Of a DNA stretch of 64,000 nucleotides, positions 24,797 through 34,190 are shown one piece after another. The DNA comes from Symbiodinium microadriaticum (taxonomy: Eukaryota; Sar; Dinophyceae; Suessiales; Symbiodiniaceae), in NCBI GenBank assembly GCA_001939145.1, contig LSRX01000487.1, positions 294,940 through 358,939 of the forward strand, read 5' to 3'. Position 1 is the first letter of the stretch, and every line of letters begins with the position of its first letter. A program made the position numbers and the translations under genes. The notes under the pieces are model-generated. The model was not told where the DNA came from. It saw only the letters and a list, made by a program, of their open reading frames with translations, and did not search any database.

Positions 24797-25436
24797 ATAT
24801 GAGTCACGGTCAAAACCCCGTTAGTCTAGGCTGTATTTTGGAATGACCCACGGTTTCCAACAGTCTTGGATTATGAGGGCGGCCGCAACTACATGCATAG
24901 GTTGAACGGAGTCAGAGGAAGCATTTGTGTGGGCCTGGCCGATTACCGATACCCCGCCCGATACCCTCCAGCGGTCGCGCATAACTCGACAGTAGCTGCT
25001 GCCAGTCGCCAGAGCGGGGTGTAGTCCGGAAAGCTGTAATTGACGCCGAATTAGGGTTTACGCCGAGCGTAGTACGCGGAGTTTGTGAGCCCAAAATCGG
25101 GTTATGGACAGGAGTGTAGTTGTGTGGCCTACCGATACCCTACCGATACCCCAACAGATACCCAGCCTGCACATATGGAAGCTCGGGGCCCTGTAGCCCC
25201 TCAATCCTTACACTTAGATTGGCAGCCTCGTAAGTATGTACATATGAATGAATGTAAGTAGTGTGAGTGTGTGTGCGTAGGTATATGTATATATACACAC
25301 ATACATATCATCTTATACGTATATGCCATGTACATGTATATGCGGTCCTCAAATTTTATTCGGCGGCCGCAAGTAGACGCATCGATTGAGGTATAGGATA
25401 ATGGCGCCAGAACGGGGTTTTGACGATGACTCATAT
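24797..25436. mobile_element. Small element with 26-bp terminal inverted repeats (MITE-like)
   Basis: Bases 24797-24822 and the reverse complement of 25411-25436 agree at 24 of 26 positions: ATATGAGTCA, two mismatched bases, GTCAAAACCCCGTT. Both inner flanks also contain a GCGGCCGC site, at about 24880 and 25363. The 640-base unit has no coding capacity. It contains several GATACCC words and a TATG/TATA-rich core at 25230-25345. The left end abuts an assembly gap by two bases, so a target duplication cannot be tested. It is probably a non-autonomous DNA transposon or foldback unit. Confidence 0.55.
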
Positions 25437-25540
25437 CAGCACACTCTGAAGAGCCTCTTTGTTAGATGCCCACTTTTCAGGTGTGGGGCATCCCCCTGCG
25501 ATGTTAAAAGCAATTCAAACCTTGGCAAAACAGGTGTTCC
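25437..25540. other. Short spacer, nothing recognised
   Basis: Mixed sequence between the inverted-repeat element and an (AC)n tract. Confidence 0.4.
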
Positions 25541-25640
25541 ACACACACACACACACACACACACACCTACAAACACACAGGCGCCGACACAGACAGACAC
25601 AGATGCACACAGCCGCACACAGACGAAGACAAACACATAC
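25541..25640. repeat. (AC)n microsatellite
   Basis: A pure ACACAC run to about 25566, then imperfect CACAGACA-like words. Confidence 0.85.
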
Positions 25641-25914
25641 TACACCACGTATATGGCGCAGCGTTGCCAAGCCCCCGCCCCGTCCGCGTGACCGGGGAGA
25701 TGAGGATGGCAACACAGCGCAACGCGCCGCCCCGAAACATAGTGCGTAGACGACCAAGTCGATTCATGTGCTATCGTCGGCTGGCACTCCCGGTGCCCTA
25801 GTCTGCACCAGCCATTGTTCAGGGACGACTTGCCCACTTATTCGCAGGCAACTCGCAACGCAGACCCAAGCCGTTCCACACGGAAGTGGGAGAGTCCCTA
25901 TATATGGACCCTCA

Positions 25915-26235
25915 GACACACCGACAGACAGACAGACACACAGACACATAGACAGACACAGACAGACGGACTCAAACGTACCCACACCCACACCCACCCA
26001 CCCACTCACGCGGACACCCACGNCACACCCACACCCACACCCACACCCACACCCACACCCACACCCACACCCACACCCACACCCACACCCACACCCACAC
26101 CCACACACACTCACGCGGACACACACACACACACACCCACACCCACACCCACACCCACACCCACACCCACACCCACACCCACACACACGCACGCACATAT
26201 ACGCACGGGCACACATGCGCACACACGCACCCGCT
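25915..26235. repeat. (CCCACA)n and related tract, with one unresolved base
   Basis: GACAGACA words lead into two near-pure CCCACA hexamer blocks (about 26024-26105 and 26135-26186), separated by CACACACTCACGCGGACAC-like sequence. An N lies at 26023. It gives Thr-Pro-His-Pro translations on + and Trp-Val/Cys-Gly translations on -. Confidence 0.9.
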
Positions 26236-28241
26236 AACACCCGCGCAGACGCAGGAAAGCTGATTCAAAGTCCTGCTGCGACTATGCATGGATTTTCACT
26301 TGAAAGAGGCTGGCCTTATAGAGGTAGCCCGTCGTGGTGAATTGCACCGCCGTTTCAAGTTTGCAGCCGCCTGCGGATACCATTGGCTGCCTCTTTTAAA
26401 ATTAGGAACGAAATGTTAGCGCAGCTTCGGTACTGTAGCGGGTGTTGCCTGGAGCCAAGGGTCTGCAGTCTGGTTTACAGAACGAGCTGCATATCTGCAA
26501 AAGCAGATTGCACGATGATGTGGTCTTGTTCGCTGCGCTTCTGCTCAGTGGCATGTTGGAGCAGTTAAAAGTTAAAAGGCAACAAATCATTATGGAGGCA
26601 GTCGCCTGGCTCAAAGACCCTCGAGACTCGAGACAAGCAGGAGCCCTGGCCCCCCGCACTTCAGCCACTCGAAGACACGAAGTAGCTAAGTGGACTGTTG
26701 TAATGCAATCCGCACTCCAAGAAGCTATTTTGTGCGTGATTGCCAGGCCAACGAGAAACAGGACGAAGAAGCGGCGAGTGTTTTCCACTCCTGCGGCACC
26801 TTGTCTTCAAGTGTTCAACTCTCACTCGAGAGAGTTGTGGAGCTTTTGCATTTTGCAGCCCTTCCTCCCACTCAGAGGCAGTGCTTCCGGTCGGTAGGTG
26901 GCTTTCTGAACAAGACATAATCAACCTAGGTCCTGTGCTTCGATGGCTATGCGCATTATTCTCAGTGGTGCTATGACAGTTGTCGAGGCAAGGTTTCAGG
27001 GTATCCGTTCCGGAGTCGGATGGCTATCCGGCTCTCAAACCTTCTGCGCTGAGAGTAAGGTTTGTTTGTCCATGTTCCGGCTGTTTGCGGGGTGGCAAAG
27101 TCACGTTCTACAGGTCAAGAAGAAACGTAATCCCCAGTTCAACTGCAGCTGCGCAGTTTCTCTGCCTAGTGCTCAGGTTCTTTTGTTACGGCTTCTGGAG
27201 ACTGCACTGTCTGGGCCCCACGCTTTACGTAATGCCAATCCAGAAATGCGGATGCAACACGCAGCCTGCCATAGCCTGTAACAGCATGTGCTTTTGCATC
27301 CTTCGTTGCCATAGAGTTTCGCGTGCAGAGCCCACGAGGCCTATTCGGCTCTACCATGTAGAAGGTATCGCGGCCGGGACCCAGCTCGGGCCTCGCTGGA
27401 ATGCGAGGCAAGAAATTATCTCTATAGATTCATTGCCTGCAGCTGGACTGGTCTGAACTGGTTTGAGACTAGGACGTGCAGGGGGTCTCGTGGAGCATGT
27501 GCGCTGGACAGAGTCTTCAAGCCTTGTTCATACCTTCGGGAGCCCCAAGCTATTGCACCATGTGTGACGCGCTACGACCCGGCTCTTCCTGAAAGACAGC
27601 GCTAGCTGGGCTGCCCTTCGTGAATCGTTCACAGACCGTTCACCAAGGTTCCTTCTTTTTTTCAGCGGCTCGGTGATCAGCTGAGTATAGAGCCAGCTGC
27701 GTGCACGTGTTTTTCTGGGCAGCCACCTGCTGCCAGTGCTTGGAGAGCTGCATAGAGACGGCAGTGGCCAGGCATGTAGTGTCCTAGTCTGTGCATCGGT
27801 CTCCTTTCCCAGCCTTTCTGAAACATCCGCGACTGCGACGCAAGGTTGGGCCAATCCCTTTCGAGCGGAATCTGGGCTGACAGGAAAGCAAGAATTAATG
27901 CTGTTGATTTCGCTGGAGGTCATCATGCCATGTAGCACTCATGTAGCTTTGTCTTCTTTGTTGTTGTTGTTTTTTTAAATGTGATGGCTGTTCTGCCCGG
28001 ACAGCAGGCTGAGTGTTGTTGCTGAGGATTCATCTTCCGACGTTTCTGCTGCCGCGGCTGCATGTTCCTTGACTTGTGCAAGTGACATGCATTTGTGTCG
28101 GCCAGCAATGTGCATGCAACAGCTGTGGAAGGGGCGCAGATCAAATTCTCAGTGGTGCGCAACTCTTGACGGTGACGATGATGCAGATCATGTCATACGA
28201 TTCACGCATTGTGTGAAGCTGTATGCTCCTCAGCTCCAAAC
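26236..28241. other. No recognised gene
   Basis: Mixed sequence. Short frames on both strands lack motifs. It includes a short (TTG)n run near 27958-27972. Confidence 0.4.
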
Positions 28242-28253
28242 TTTTGGCTCAAG
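28242..28253 (+). other. Truncated dinoflagellate spliced-leader relic
   Basis: The 12 bases TTTTGGCTCAAG match exactly the 3' end of the conserved dinoflagellate spliced leader (CCGTAGCCATTTTGGCTCAAG). The nine preceding bases do not match, so only the 3' part is present. It lies 53 bases before the ATG of an intronless gene. An exact 12-mer is expected by chance well under once per 64 kb on both strands, and its position just before a start codon strengthens the reading. Confidence 0.6.
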
Positions 28254-28306
28254 CTGTGCTCGGGCTGAGACTGCATCAAGCATTGCCCCTGCTCGGCGGT
28301 AGAAGT

Positions 28307-29584
28307 ATGGAGCAGTTCACCCGATACCTGGAGGTCAATTTCGCTATTCTGTGCTGCTTCTTTTCGGGAGTCCTGACCTTGAGCAAGCTGCCGCACGAGC
28401 TGTGGAGCAGCACCGAGTCCGGTGTGGTGGTCGTTTCGAAGAAGCTGAGAGAGGAGTACAGTGCGAAGGTCGATGCGGTTGCACAAACCATCCGACAGAG
28501 AGGGCCTCCTCCGAAGGGTGGGATCTCCACTCATTCCTTGCTGGTGATGCATCGCTTGTTGTGGATTGGCACGGCATTGGCCAGCAGCGACATGAGGCTT
28601 TTCGTTGCCATAGGTTTGCTGCAATTCGTTGCTGCGCCATATTCCCTGGTTTGCTCATTCATGCTCTTTCTGATGCACTTCTGCACCATGTGTCTCGGGC
28701 ACCTGGCATCTGGGTTGGCTCTGAGTGTCATCCCACTGCCCCACTGCTTCAGCGTGGAGATTGGTAGCGCAGTGATCGGTATCGTACTCCTGCTCGACTT
28801 CGCGGCGACAGCATACTATGCCTTTTGGGCCTGTTCCGATGGCCTGCCAAAGAAGCTGCCCCTGCGAGAGACTCTCTACCACATGATCTACGGCACCTTC
28901 CAGGCCAAGACGTACATCTTGCTTGTGCTCGTCATGTGCCGTGGGCATCGGCTAAACATCGCCTGGCTGGCACTGGATGCTGTGGCAGGCGTCTCGCCAC
29001 TGGTCAACAACTTCATGCAGAAGACGGTCCTGTCTTGGGAGAGTCTCTTCTATCACATTCATCGGATGGAACACCTTCCGGGTGTGTACGAGCATGCGCA
29101 CCGATTGCACCACTACCTTCCAGATGGGACCGCCTGGGATGCCCACGTCCACAGTGGAGCCGGCTTCCCAGAAGAGTGGTTCTACCTGATGCACGACATT
29201 TTCCTGGTGCGAGTTCTGGGGCTCCCTCCTCCCTTCATGACTTACCGGCTCCTGAAGTACCAGCTGGGAAACAAAGACGGCCACCAGCGCCGCGTGGAGC
29301 CTTACCAGGTAGAGCAGTACCATCAGGATCATCATCTCTTCCATCGGAAGAACTTCGGTTTCAACAGGCCATGTTTGGACATGATCTTCGATACGTACAA
29401 GCCCACAGCGAAGAAGCACCTAGAGGTTAACGGGGCGATCTACTTAAAGGAGGAGACCTCCGAGAGCATCATGATTCACATCAAGGTGGTCGACCACAAG
29501 CTTCTTTTCCAAAGTTCACAGCGGCCGGCAGCATGGCAGAAGCCGCTTCGAGGGCTTATGAACTTCCTCTGGCACTTGCATTGA
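28307..29584 (+). CDS. Fatty-acid hydroxylase/sterol desaturase family membrane protein (probable retrogene)
   Basis: The family are non-haem di-iron oxygenases in the ER membrane that hydroxylate or desaturate lipids or sterols. From the ATG at 28307 the protein is 425 residues. The three histidine boxes are present: H252-x3-H256, H265-x2-HH269 and H339-x2-HH343, followed by FGFNRPCLDMIFDTY as in the family. Hydrophobic segments near residues 10-25, 77-95, 100-145, 150-175 and 200-212 suit a multi-pass membrane protein. An upstream in-frame ATG at 28223 adds 28 residues, but the spliced-leader relic lies inside that extension, so 28307 is the likelier start. There is no intron in 1.28 kb. 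The substrate is not determinable from sequence. The reading frame is intact. Confidence 0.85.
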   Translation: MEQFTRYLEVNFAILCCFFSGVLTLSKLPHELWSSTESGVVVVSKKLREEYSAKVDAVAQTIRQRGPPPKGGISTHSLLVMHRLLWIGTALASSDMRLFVAIGLLQFVAAPYSLVCSFMLFLMHFCTMCLGHLASGLALSVIPLPHCFSVEIGSAVIGIVLLLDFAATAYYAFWACSDGLPKKLPLRETLYHMIYGTFQAKTYILLVLVMCRGHRLNIAWLALDAVAGVSPLVNNFMQKTVLSWESLFYHIHRMEHLPGVYEHAHRLHHYLPDGTAWDAHVHSGAGFPEEWFYLMHDIFLVRVLGLPPPFMTYRLLKYQLGNKDGHQRRVEPYQVEQYHQDHHLFHRKNFGFNRPCLDMIFDTYKPTAKKHLEVNGAIYLKEETSESIMIHIKVVDHKLLFQSSQRPAAWQKPLRGLMNFLWHLH

Positions 29585-31900
29585 GGCCGCCCCTCCCTTT
29601 TGCCCTAGTCGGTCCTAGTTGTTGCATTCAAGCCTCCTCCGCGACGGCCTCGTACGGGCCGAGACTCTGCCGGAGCATCTGTAAAGTTTCGCGACCCCTC
29701 GCCAGCTTTGCGAGTTTAAGGCCTCGGCTGCCGCCCCGCGTGTACAGACGGCCTTTCCTGCCTGCAGCTGTACAGAGCGATGGCACGAACCTACGCTACA
29801 GACGCCATGCCTCCGCAAATCTGGTTGTGAGCTCCTGAAATGCCGGCGAAAAAGAAGGACGGCAGATTCACGAGTCTGCCAAGCGCCCGCCCAGCGTCGA
29901 TGTGACTGCAGTGTTTCTGCCAGCCCGCATACTAAGGCACCCCTGAGATGTCTCCTGTCTCCGAACCCGCTCGTGGGGCAGACATTGCGGCGCAGCAACT
30001 CGGTCTCAATTGTCCGGGTGCTTCGACCGGCAGATGCAGAGAGTGGCATTGCCACCAGAAAGCTTTCGTATAAACATGTGTGTGTGGGGCCTCTCCCTAT
30101 CTACCTGTCGAAATGTTTGTCGCTCAGAAACAGAGCCGACTATGATTCTCCAGCCCATATCCTCGTTGCACCTGCTCTGCCCCGAAGTTTCAAGTGTTAA
30201 AGGCGCAAGCCCGCGTATGTGTTGATTTCAATGGGTCTTTGCCAGCTGCTCTCTTCAGCCCAGCGTGGGAAACGTGTTGGATCACACTAGGGCTCGAGTG
30301 CTCTTTGACAGGTCACATCTGTCAAAGTCTTCGATAACGAGAACACAGCTCCCAAGAAAGGGCTTGCAGTGCACCGGCAAGCTCGTAAACTTCACGAGGA
30401 AGGATCGAATGATTAGATGTTTGTGATATATATGGCCGCTCGGAAAGAGTTGCGGCTACAAATGGATATCCACAAGCACACTTGTCAGACTGGAAGAAGG
30501 TGCAATTCAATGATTACCCGATCTGCTGCAAACGGACATACCAAACAAAGCACAGTCCGGAAGTTGGAGACCGACAACAAAGATTGTCAGCAGATTACCA
30601 TCCCACGAGCTCTCCGCAAGGGCATGAGCGTGTTCGTTACCCGCAGTGACAAATCCCGTAGCTGCTTCTGTGCTGTTTGTCACTGCACTTCCAGGGTCTT
30701 TTAGGACTCATGTCCTGTATCCCTTGTCACAGATCTTTTCCAACCTACATCCGTCGGGGATGCAGCTGGCGTCCAATTCGCTGTTATGGTAGCCGTGAGA
30801 AGCCATAGTTGCAAAGGCACTGGACGCATGATTCAAGTATCTTCGCCTCGCATGCACAAGGTGCCGTTCTTCCTGTGGCACATCCTGCGCTATTGGAGGT
30901 GCATCAGACATAGATAATTAAGCTGCAGGCGTGACTACCGAAGCCTCGGGTTCTGAGCATGGGTCGTAACACCAGGCCTGGAGCCTGAAAGTTCATGCCG
31001 GTGTTTTTCCGGTGGGCTTGGACGTTGTGCTTCGACTGCCGGCACCTGAGTACAGTAGCATTCATGCTAAGGCTGCTGGGTGGTCGGACGGCTGTGGTAG
31101 TGGTATGTTTGTTGTATCGGAGTCTTGGTGCAGTTTCAAACGACGCAATTTGGACCATGTCCGTGCGCACTGAGGCGTGACGGATCTTTCTCAACCTTTC
31201 AATCCATGCTGTCACTGCCTCGTGATCTGCTTCTGTTGATCTACTTCCAGTAACTTCCGGTCCAGATAGAGGACATGCCTGAATGACTAGGTGCACATTC
31301 GCACACCACGGATGCAGAGCAGTCTTTGCCATTGTTGACTTCGTACGCTATCGACAGATATGAAGAAAGCACCGGTTGTGACATTCCTGCCTGATGATAC
31401 TGATCATATCAAGCGTATCGTCAGACTTCTGCTTGTCTCTTGTCTGGTCCACTGGGCGCAGCACATGACTTAGCTTGTGTCTGCAGGCATTTTGCCAGGA
31501 GTTGCCAGCCAACTTGAAGCTGTAGATAGCTGGCAACCAGCCATTCAGGCAGCCATGGCGGCAAAAGTGCGGCCTTTTTTGCGAGGAAAGAGCTTCAGCA
31601 AGAGCAAAGACCAGAGCTGCTCGGCCTGTAGTCACTGTAGTCTTGTCATGTCTCGAGTGGAGACGGGTCACTTCTGGGGTTTTGTTCAAGATATCACAAG
31701 GTCCACAGTGATTGGTAACCTGGTAGCCGATGGAACCAGGATGTGGTTTTGATCCATCAGATTTCTTGAGGGCTCGGGAACATCTGTCAAATTAGCGAGT
31801 GTAGGAGCGCCCAATATGCGGCAAAGTGTACATAAAACGCAGAACGGCAGAAGTGTAGAGACGTACATGAATGGCCTACCAGGAGTTGACATCGACATCC
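29585..31900. other. No recognised gene
   Basis: No motif was recognised in any frame. The 3' flank of the hydroxylase gene shows no poly(A) tract. Confidence 0.4.
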
Positions 31901-32045
31901 CGCTTCCCCGAGATGATCGGCCGTCCCGCGATGGAAGCCTGGTTGGCGACTGGCTGTCGTTCTTGCATATTATACATGTGATTGGGGGGCTACAGCAACT
32001 AAGGACGGGCTTTGAGTCAAAGCCCTTCGAGCTCCAAAGATTCCG

Positions 32046-32930
32046 CAGCAAGACCTGCTGAAGTCAGCCCTATGAATGCCTCGAGTCTCATGCGATCTGT
32101 TCAATCTCGAGAACATTCAAAGGCATCGGCTGTGCATGAGCCACCGCTCATGGAAGATGTTGTCTTCCTGTCCTCTCAGATTTCGGAGACGGAAGTCTTC
32201 AATTCCATCACCAGCGACGGTATGTCCCCGACATCTGCGAGCCTGAGGGATAGTAGCGGTGGGCACAAACATGCATCTCAATCGCATGCCATTGGCGAGA
32301 ACGCCACTACGCCGACTTCGAGGGAAGTTGGTTTACGAGGCGGATCCAAATCAAAATTCAACCAGCAGCCCCTCTGCTGCAAAGCAGTGTTGTGGTGTTT
32401 TGGCTATGCCAGCCGGCTCAGTGGCTTTATCCCAATGTACAATCTGGAGCCATCAGAAGGCAGTGCTGTCTTTACACAGGACAAGGAATTTACCATCGAA
32501 GACTTCGAAGGCTTCAATACATCGAGACCCTTCCCCAAGAGTTCACAAGCGAAGCGTCCCAATCAGAAGCGCCTCCCTACATAAAGTGCGTTGCGTGATG
32601 GCTCGATATCAGGTCCAGCTTAAGTTTCGACGACTCCATCGGTGACGAGCGGCTTGCACCCAAACCATCGAAACCTCAGGCTGGGCAGCATGTCGGATGG
32701 CCGAAAATGCCATCCATGCTCGACAGAAGGATTTGCCATGCTACTGGGCTTGCTCTCGCCACCAAGCTGCTGTCCATGATGCTGTGTCTTGATGCTGTGT
32801 CTGCGCTCACACACACACACACACAACACGTTAGAAGTCACCCTCGACACTTGCCTGCGCGTTCGCAGGCGCTGGACGCGGAACTAGAACCAGATGATCT
32901 TCCCGAATACCCGCTGATGGAAGACGAGGT
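32046..32930 (+). CDS. Possible exons of an acidic, Ser-rich disordered protein
   Basis: Several segments read like protein and are bounded by AG and GT. The frame at about 32046-32220 contains EPPLMEDVVFLSSQ and FNSITSDG before a GT at 32221. About 32600-32690 contains SLSFDDSIGDERLAPKPSKP. 32871-32930 reads ALDAELEPDDLPEYPLMEDE before GTACGC. The PLMED word occurs in both the first and last segments. No domain is recognised and a continuous transcript is not shown. These may be unrelated chance frames. Confidence 0.25.
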
Positions 32931-33433
32931 ACGCCCGCATTCCATCCAACTACCTAGTTTAAGCCTGGCAATAAAGCAACGCTGCCGGATTCACAGAGGG
33001 CCCGCATCGATTGGTTTGTGTCGGTGCTTCCTCCGACGTCTGCCTGAAATAACCAGGAAACTGCGACAGTGGGACGGATGCAGTAATTACTCTGTACACT
33101 GTATACACTGTAAACCCACGATCGTGGGCCGCATGTACACACAGAGAGACACGCACATACACGCAGACGGATCTGATACATATCAAAAAAAAATATATGT
33201 ATGGATGGTACCCCCCCTGAGTTATCCATCAGTTTCGGTGTAAATCCTATATCCATTATGCAATTATGCCCATGATCCTCTCCCCCTTGCTTTAAAGAAT
33301 AACTACACTGTATGTGTGAATTCTGCACTCTAGTACGTTTGCAGTAATGAACATGCTACATACGATAGTTGATAGTCGATGGTCTTTGGAATTCTCTTCG
33401 CACAATCCGTGAACCCGATTGATTGAGTTCAAC
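32931..33433. other. No recognised gene
   Basis: Includes a short A-run with ATATAT words near 33184-33200. An (AC)10 run sits just upstream at 32809-32826. Confidence 0.4.
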
Positions 33434-33545
33434 AGATCCTGTTGAATTCAATAGGTTTGTCGGATTGAAGATTGAAGATGCCCTGGGAATGTTTTCTGAG
33501 GCATCTTCAATCTTCAATCCGGCAGCCCTGTTGAATTCAACAGGC
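33434..33545. repeat. Hairpin-forming inverted repeat with perfect 22-bp inner arms
   Basis: Bases 33461-33482 are perfectly complementary to 33500-33521, with a 17-base loop. The palindrome continues imperfectly outward through CCTGTTGAATTCAA on both sides, giving arms of about 45 bases. TTGAATTCAA is itself a palindrome and recurs at 33442, 33530 and 33550. There is no coding content. Confidence 0.8.
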
Positions 33546-33640
33546 CCTATTGAATTCAATTGGTCTGGTATGCGCTTAAAGCTACTTGTCCGATGAATGG
33601 CAAATGTGGGAGCTGTATGTGCCGTCCCCTCACCCGTTTC

Positions 33641-33928
33641 CTTCTGAAAATTGGTGCTATCGAACCGTTGTGTTATCCGTTGCAAATTCGGACGACAAAC
33701 AAGGGCGATTCGACAGGGCCATATTTTCCGAAGGGCGTCGTTTCAGAAAATGTCCTGCTATCGGAACCGCTGCGACTTCCAGACCTTAAGATAGCACCAG
33801 ATTTTCGTAAGGGTTTGCTTCACAAAAAATGGTGCTATGGAACCGCTGTGGTATCCATTGCGAATACGGACAACAAGCAGGGGCGGTTCGAGAGCATCAA
33901 CTCTTCCGAAGGGTGTCGTTTCAGCTAT
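33641..33928. repeat. Duplicated 110-bp repeat, 178-bp spacing
   Basis: The first copy (about 33641-33755) and second copy (about 33819-33928) share GGTGCTAT, GGAACCG/CGAACCG, a central TATCC-TTGC-AAT-CGGAC-ACAA segment and CCGAAGGG-GTCGTTTCAG. Identity is high but imperfect. Confidence 0.75.
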
Positions 33929-33930
33929 CA

Positions 33931-34190
33931 CCCCCCCCCCCCCCGTCCCACCCCCGCTGTGGCGTGGTGTGGTTGTGGGTTGCTTCCCCCCTCCCTGTGG
34001 TGTGATGTGGTTCGGGGTTGGGTTTGCTTGGGCTGGTTGTCCCCTTTCCCTCTGTGAAGTGGTGTGGGTTTGGGGTTGCTTGTGGTGGGTCACCCCTGCG
34101 TGTTTGGGGCTGCTTGGGGTGTTTGAGAAGAAATCGTCGTGACAATTGACGGTTTTGGAGCCGCAATGAACCGGGCCGGGGGGCATCATA
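33931..34190. repeat. C14 run followed by GGTTGGG/GTGTGG-rich tract
   Basis: A homopolymer of 14 C at 33931-33944, then 190 bases strongly biased to G and T on the + strand (TGGTGTGG, GGGGTTGGGTTT, TTGGGGTTGC). Repeated GGG and GGGG blocks could support G-quadruplexes. Confidence 0.6.

Noticed and set aside
23776..24846. Open frames of 320-345 codons
   Set aside because: They consist almost wholly of unresolved bases.
28351..29430. Alternative frames within the hydroxylase gene, up to 201 codons
   Set aside because: Overlap a frame with three intact histidine boxes; these are shadows.
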